Assembly (NCBI GenBank): GCA_003485825.1
Contig: DNHN01000114.1
Location: forward strand, 696-10,183
DNA: 9,488 bases
Direction of reading: 5' to 3'
DNA from: Bacteroidota bacterium
GTDB taxonomy: Bacteria > Bacteroidota > Bacteroidia > NS11-12g > UBA9320
In this document: positions 5,725 to 9,488 of the stretch, piece after piece
Layout: every line of letters starts with the position of its first letter
How positions within the stretch are numbered: position 1 is the stretch's first letter
Position numbers and translations under genes: made by a program
Notes under the pieces: generated by a model
The model's input: the letters and a program-made list of their open reading frames with translations, nothing else
The model's database searches: none
Told to the model about the DNA's origin: nothing

Positions 5725-7185
5725 ATGCAAAGAATAAACATATCTGTAGCTAAAGGCGATGGAATAGGTCCTGAAATAATGGACGCAGTATTGCGCATAT
5801 TTGATGCTGCCAAAGTACCTTTATCTTACGATTTTATAGACATGGGAAAAAGTGTCTATGACCGGGGTTTTACTACGGGAATGACTGATGCAGCTAAAGT
5901 AAGTGTAGAGTCTACGGGTATTCTTTTTAAAGGTCCTATGGAAACACCAAAGGGTGGTGGAGTGAAAAGCATAAACGTAACTGCTCGTAAGACGTGGAAT
6001 ACACACTCAAATATCCGAAAATTTCAAACCATAAAAGGAGTAGATACCGTATTTAGCAAGGCGGGAATTCCTATAAACCTAACTATCGTTCGTGAAAATA
6101 TAGAAGACACCTACGGAGGAATAGAGCACTATATGACCAAGGATGTGGCCGTAAGTCGCAGAATTATATCCCGACCGGGAAGTGAGCAGGTCATTCGTTC
6201 TGCCTTTGAAACCGCACTAAAAGAAGGGTACAAGAAGGTCACTTGCGGTCATAAGGCTAATATTATGAAACTCACAGACGGTATGTTTCTGAACACTTTT
6301 TATGAAATAGCCAAAGAGTACCCTCAGTTAGAAGCAGAAGACGTCATAGTAGATGCCCTATGCATGAAGCTAGTATACGCTCCACAGCAGTTTGAGTGCG
6401 TGGTACTTACTAATCTACAAGGAGACATAGTGTCTGACCTTTGTGCGGGTCTCGTAGGAGGTCTTGGATTTGCTCCATCAGCCAACTTAGGTGATCATAT
6501 CAAAATATTTGAAGCCGTGCACGGAACAGCCCCAGACATAGCAGGTCAAAATATGGCAAACCCAACCTCACTCCTTCTAAGCGGTACGCTAATGCTTAAT
6601 CAAATGGGATTAGAGCATTACGGCTTAGCTATTAGAGAAGCTCTTTTATCCGCTATAGATAAGGGGGTTCATACTGGAGACTTTGGCGCCGATAAGTCAA
6701 ACGCTGTCGGTACACAGGAATTTGCAGACGCTATCATAGCTGAACTGGACTTAAGCAAAATCACTGATTCTGATCCAGAGAAGTATCATAAACCTACTAT
6801 GCTAGCTGAGAATCGTATGATGGTGTCGAGTAATGAAGTAGTAGAAACTGTAGGTATTGACCTTTTCATAGAGTCTGAGCAGCAGCCCGATAAGATAGCT
6901 GAGATAGTACAAGCTCACCTAGATGCGGATATGGAAGTGACTACGATAACCAATAGAGGGACCCAAGTATGGCCAGAAGGGTCTGTATTTACTGATCTTG
7001 TAGATACTTATATCGTGCGTATAGAAAAAAATACCACCGCTGAGATTAAGAAAAAGAAGTTTATGGAACAGGCTATCCATATGTACGATTTTCTTACCAT
7101 AAGCTCTGTAGAAATGCTTCTGACCATAGACGGAGAGCGTAAATACTCCCTAGCTCAAGGACAAAAGGTGAATGCATTGAGTTGA
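5725..7185 (+). CDS. icd: isocitrate dehydrogenase, Thermus-like type with C-terminal extension
   Basis: This TCA-cycle enzyme oxidatively decarboxylates isocitrate to 2-oxoglutarate, probably with NADP+. The 486 residues show the isocitrate/isopropylmalate dehydrogenase fold. GDGIGPE is at 11-17. VRENIEDTYGGIEH at 122-135 holds the substrate-binding arginine and the catalytic-region tyrosine (Y130). HKANIMKLTDG is at 176-186, with K177 the likely catalytic lysine. The metal-binding family signature runs over 230-255, with NLQGDIVSDL followed by GGLGFAPSAN. HGTAPDIAG at 266-274 and ANP at 278-280 form the cofactor loop. Residues from about 350 onward are an extra domain, as in the Thermus NADP enzyme, and are absent from isopropylmalate dehydrogenase; this favours isocitrate as substrate. 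Cofactor choice is not proved by what I can read. Its stop overlaps the next gene by 4 nt, and it has its own promoter. Confidence 0.92.
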   Translation: MQRINISVAKGDGIGPEIMDAVLRIFDAAKVPLSYDFIDMGKSVYDRGFTTGMTDAAKVSVESTGILFKGPMETPKGGGVKSINVTARKTWNTHSNIRKFQTIKGVDTVFSKAGIPINLTIVRENIEDTYGGIEHYMTKDVAVSRRIISRPGSEQVIRSAFETALKEGYKKVTCGHKANIMKLTDGMFLNTFYEIAKEYPQLEAEDVIVDALCMKLVYAPQQFECVVLTNLQGDIVSDLCAGLVGGLGFAPSANLGDHIKIFEAVHGTAPDIAGQNMANPTSLLLSGTLMLNQMGLEHYGLAIREALLSAIDKGVHTGDFGADKSNAVGTQEFADAIIAELDLSKITDSDPEKYHKPTMLAENRMMVSSNEVVETVGIDLFIESEQQPDKIAEIVQAHLDADMEVTTITNRGTQVWPEGSVFTDLVDTYIVRIEKNTTAEIKKKKFMEQAIHMYDFLTISSVEMLLTIDGERKYSLAQGQKVNALS

Positions 7186-8228
7186 GCAAGGGTGGCAATA
7201 TAGCGGCGTATTTCACTGGTCGTAAACTAGTGATTCCTATACTCATCGGTCTATTCACTGCCGCTTACTTTTTTTTTCAAGACTTTGACCTTCAAGCATA
7301 TCAAAGTATACACTGGACGGCTACTACTACTTTCTGGCTCATAGCAGTAATTTTGGCTATTTTTACCCGGCTCATCTGTTATGCCTACAGGCTTATGGTA
7401 CTGTCTAATTATGAGTTGTCGTGGCGCAGAGCGATACAAATTATCATTTTGTGGGAATTTTCATCTGCTATATCTCCAGGAATAGTGGGTGGCACAGCTG
7501 CCGCTTTATTACTGTTAGCCAGAGAAAAAAACATCGATTCCGGAAAAGGAACAGCGATTGTCTTGGCCACCTCGTTTCTAGATGTACTTTTCTATGTGAT
7601 TGCTGTTCCCGTAATGGCCATTTGGGTCACTAGAGCAGACGTCATTCCTACGAGTATCGGATACCTCACAGAAGGTGCGATATGGCACTACTTTACGGTT
7701 ATATACTTTATCTTTTTAGGATGGTCCATCCTATTAGGTTTTGGCTTGTTTTATAAGCCCAAAGGCATTGCGTATTTCGTATTGCTCTTTACCAAGTTAC
7801 CTTTTTTAACTCGATATAGTGATAAAGTACAGCTGTGGGGAAAGAATTTAATACTTGCTGCAGAAGCATTTCGAACGGAGAGTTTTTGGCATTGGTTTAA
7901 AGCTTTCTCAGGAACTAGTTTTGCTTGGATATCTCGGTTTATACTGGTAAACTGCCTCATACTTGCCTTGGGAAATGGCCTGGAAGTAGCCGAAATATTT
8001 GCCAAACAATTGGTGATGTGGGCTGCCCTCATGATACCTGCTACTCCTGGAGCAGCCGGTATGGCCGAATGGCTGTTTAGTGGGTTTATGAATGACTATT
8101 TTGCGAACACGCAACTTACCAATACCACTGCATTTCTATGGCGTATTTTAAGTTACTGGCCGTATTTATTTGTTGGCCTTCTGGTCTTTCCTGTGTGGTA
8201 CAGATCTACTGCTAAGTCAAAGAAATAA
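7182..8228 (+). CDS. YbhN/UPF0104 family membrane protein (LPG synthase-like flippase domain)
   Basis: This 348-residue integral membrane protein matches the transmembrane domain family that includes YbhN and the flippase half of MprF. Its substrate is unknown; no lysyl-transferase domain is attached, so it is not a complete lysylphosphatidylglycerol synthase. Eight or so hydrophobic segments are visible (for example about 16-33, 50-72, 125-148, 170-190, 250-267, 276-290, 322-339). Family landmarks are SPGIVGG at 98-104, REKNID at 114-119 and PATPGAAGMAE at 286-296, which corresponds to the usual P-x-P-G-G-x-G-x-x-E. The start is a TTG that overlaps the icd stop (TTGA). No ATG occurs in frame until residue 72, which would cut off two membrane segments, so the TTG is probably real. 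It seems co-transcribed with icd; a functional link to the TCA cycle is not evident. The last 17 bases overlap the minus-strand kinase remnant. Confidence 0.88.
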   Translation: MSKGGNIAAYFTGRKLVIPILIGLFTAAYFFFQDFDLQAYQSIHWTATTTFWLIAVILAIFTRLICYAYRLMVLSNYELSWRRAIQIIILWEFSSAISPGIVGGTAAALLLLAREKNIDSGKGTAIVLATSFLDVLFYVIAVPVMAIWVTRADVIPTSIGYLTEGAIWHYFTVIYFIFLGWSILLGFGLFYKPKGIAYFVLLFTKLPFLTRYSDKVQLWGKNLILAAEAFRTESFWHWFKAFSGTSFAWISRFILVNCLILALGNGLEVAEIFAKQLVMWAALMIPATPGAAGMAEWLFSGFMNDYFANTQLTNTTAFLWRILSYWPYLFVGLLVFPVWYRSTAKSKK

Positions 8229-8310
8229 TCGGCAATAAAATACTAAACGTACTTCCTACTTCTGTCTCTAGCTCCATACTGCCTTCGTGATCCTCTATGA
8301 TTGTAGGATA
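8212..8310 (-). pseudogene. C-terminal remnant of a histidine kinase
   Basis: Translated on the minus strand, this stretch gives IIEDHEGSM, then ELETEVG, then STFSILLP and a stop at 8212-8214. That is the end of a HATPase_c domain of sensor histidine kinases, where a helix ending IIEDHGG is followed by two strands and G-T-x-F-x-x-x-LP. Only about 30 residues remain; upstream of about 8310 the frame is open for some codons but no longer resembles a kinase, and the ATP-binding N, D and F boxes are absent. It lies back to back with the truncated response regulator at 8321. The most economical reading is a deletion that removed the 5' parts of two divergent genes. The gap between one and two glycines near 8245-8255 (EVGSTF rather than GxGSTF) may be further decay or a natural variant. 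Confidence 0.7.
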
Positions 8311-8320
8311 TAGATAGCAA

Positions 8321-8641
8321 GTGGATGTAGTCATTACAGACCACATGATGCCCGATATCTCTGGTGTGGACTTGTTGGAAAAACTAAAATCTTCTCACCC
8401 ATATATTGGCAGAATTTTAATAACTGGATGTAGCGACATTTCTATCGTAATTGAGGCTATAAATAGGTGTGAAGTATTCCGCTTCCTAACTAAGCCTTGG
8501 GTAAAAGACGATCTAATTGAAACTATTTTAACTTCTCACGAGCAAAGTCAAGAAAAGCAAAAAGAAAATCTGAAGGCTACCAAACTGACAGAGACCAATC
8601 AGCAGCTTGAGTTTATGATAAGACAAAAACTGATATCCTAA
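8321..8641 (+). pseudogene. response regulator lacking its N-terminal part
   Basis: The frame encodes the second two thirds of a receiver domain. VVITDHMMPDISG holds the phosphoacceptor aspartate (7th codon), LITG has the conserved threonine (35th) and FLTKPW the conserved lysine (58th). A charged, coiled-coil-prone tail follows and ends in LEFMIRQKLIS, which resembles the normal C-terminus of short Bacteroidota response regulators, so the 3' end looks complete. A receiver normally has about 45 residues before the phosphoacceptor, including an acidic pair for Mg2+. Here only six codons precede it, and an in-frame TAG lies at 8315-8317. The GTG at 8321 is therefore just the first possible start of a broken gene; any product could not fold as a receiver. 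No DNA-binding output domain is present. It adjoins the minus-strand kinase remnant. Confidence 0.8.
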
Positions 8642-8656
8642 GTACCAAAGAATATA

Positions 8657-8664
8657 TACCTTTG
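8657..8664 (+). promoter_or_regulatory. TAnnTTTG promoter element of pdxA
   Basis: TACCTTTG fits TAnnTTTG exactly and ends 8 bases before the pdxA ATG at 8673, implying a leader of only a few bases. It shares TTTGCTCAAA with the element before crtZ. No clear -33 TTG is seen. Confidence 0.55.
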
Positions 8665-8672
8665 CTCAAACC

Positions 8673-9488
8673 ATGAGCAATAAACCATGTATAGGAATTA
8701 CACTAGGTGACTTTAATGGAATAGGCCCTGAGCTTATTCTTAAATCGCTAAGCAATGAATTAATCTTCAACTACTGCACACCGGTAGTATACGCTAATAC
8801 TTACGTATTTAAGTATTACGCCGAGCTGTTAGAGTACCCACTATTTACTTTCAATGTAGTACACAAAGCTGCGGACATAAAGCACGGAGTAGTCAATATT
8901 CGCGTGTGTAATACAGATCGTATAGAGATTACGCCTGGCTCGCCTAGCACTGAAGCGGGTAAGTTTGCCTACGACTCACTACAGCTAGCCGTAAAAGACA
9001 TTAAAGAGGGCATAATAGAAAACCTACTAACTGCTCCCATCGATAAAAAATCTACAACAGACGCAGGTCTTGAATTTAATGGACATACACAGTATTTCGC
9101 AAGTGAATTTAACAGTAATGTGCAAATGCTACTACTGGCCGATGAGCTCAGAGTAGCTATGGTCACAGGACACACTGCTCTAAGTGACGTAGCCCAAAAT
9201 CTTAGCATTGAAAAAATAGTAGCAAGTATTAAATCCCTTAACGAAAACCTCAAAGCAGACTTCGGTATTCTAAAGCCCAAGATCGCTGTACTGGGTATGA
9301 ACCCACACGGAGGTGATCAGGGGTTAATGGGCAGAGAAGAACTGGATATGATCGCTCCAGCTCTTCGAGAAGTTGAAAAAGATGGTATAATCGCCATTGG
9401 GCCATACCCTCCCGATGGTTTTTTTGGTTCTGCAAATAGCAAAAATTTTGATGCCGTTTTAGGTATGTACCACGATCAAGTTTTAACA
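8673..9488 (+). CDS. pdxA: 4-hydroxythreonine-4-phosphate dehydrogenase, 3' end cut by window
   Basis: This enzyme oxidises 4-phosphohydroxy-L-threonine with NAD(P)+ in the DXP-dependent pathway to pyridoxal 5'-phosphate (vitamin B6). The 272 residues seen begin MSNKPCIGITLGDFNGIGPE, the standard PdxA N-terminus. The three metal-binding histidines are all visible: H138 in NGHTQYFA, H167 in TGHTALSDV and H267 in MYHDQ. NPHGGDQG at 210-217 and PYPPDGFF at 244-251 are further family blocks. The frame is open to the last base, and about 60-80 residues should follow outside the window. The ATG is the only plausible start and follows a TAnnTTTG element by 8 bases, so the message may be almost leaderless. 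The broken response regulator ends 31 bases upstream and is unrelated in function. Confidence 0.95.
   Translation, partial: MSNKPCIGITLGDFNGIGPELILKSLSNELIFNYCTPVVYANTYVFKYYAELLEYPLFTFNVVHKAADIKHGVVNIRVCNTDRIEITPGSPSTEAGKFAYDSLQLAVKDIKEGIIENLLTAPIDKKSTTDAGLEFNGHTQYFASEFNSNVQMLLLADELRVAMVTGHTALSDVAQNLSIEKIVASIKSLNENLKADFGILKPKIAVLGMNPHGGDQGLMGREELDMIAPALREVEKDGIIAIGPYPPDGFFGSANSKNFDAVLGMYHDQVLT

Noticed and set aside
8321..8641. The GTG-started receiver frame as an intact small gene
   Set aside because: Only six codons precede the phosphoacceptor aspartate, an in-frame stop lies just upstream, and the first part of the receiver fold is missing.
8969..9435. Minus-strand open frames opposite pdxA
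   Set aside because: They are antisense to a clearly conserved coding sequence and show no recognisable protein features.

Overview
The window is AT-rich bacterial DNA whose content points to the Bacteroidota. The main signs are a short primary sigma factor without region 1.1, promoters with the Bacteroidota -7 element TAnnTTTG in front of several genes, and a compact carotenoid operon with a membrane lycopene cyclase of the CrtYc-CrtYd fusion type. I cannot name the genus.

Left region (1-4508, all + strand): a possible terminator of an unseen upstream gene is followed by a MerR-type regulator with a cobalamin-binding domain that carries the CarH/LitR photoreceptor signatures. After it come crtI, crtB, crtZ and a fused lycopene cyclase. 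Together these four enzymes should turn geranylgeranyl diphosphate into phytoene, lycopene, beta-carotene and zeaxanthin. No GGPP synthase (crtE) is present here, so it must lie elsewhere. The genes overlap or nearly touch (17 nt crtI/crtB, 1 nt crtZ/cyclase). A 34-bp imperfect palindrome sits just before crtI and is a candidate operator for the regulator. The likely logic is light- and B12-controlled pigment synthesis.

Middle region (4509-5724): a 180-bp gap holds an inverted repeat and a terminator that pairs fully only in the minus-strand transcript. Then comes the primary sigma factor gene on the minus strand. The 172-bp gap between it and icd carries divergent TAnnTTTG promoters.

Right region (5725-9488): a Thermus-like isocitrate dehydrogenase gene is coupled by a 4-nt overlap to a membrane protein of the YbhN/LPG-synthase-like flippase family. 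Next is a decayed two-component locus: a minus-strand tail of a histidine kinase back to back with a plus-strand response regulator that has lost its first 40 or so residues. The window ends inside pdxA (vitamin B6 synthesis), which has a near-leaderless promoter very like the one in front of crtZ.

The most unexpected items are a perfect 28-bp palindrome inside the lycopene cyclase gene, the kinase/regulator deletion scar, and the matching near-leaderless promoters. I see no convincing new multi-gene system. The carotenoid operon with its putative B12 photoreceptor is the clearest functional unit.
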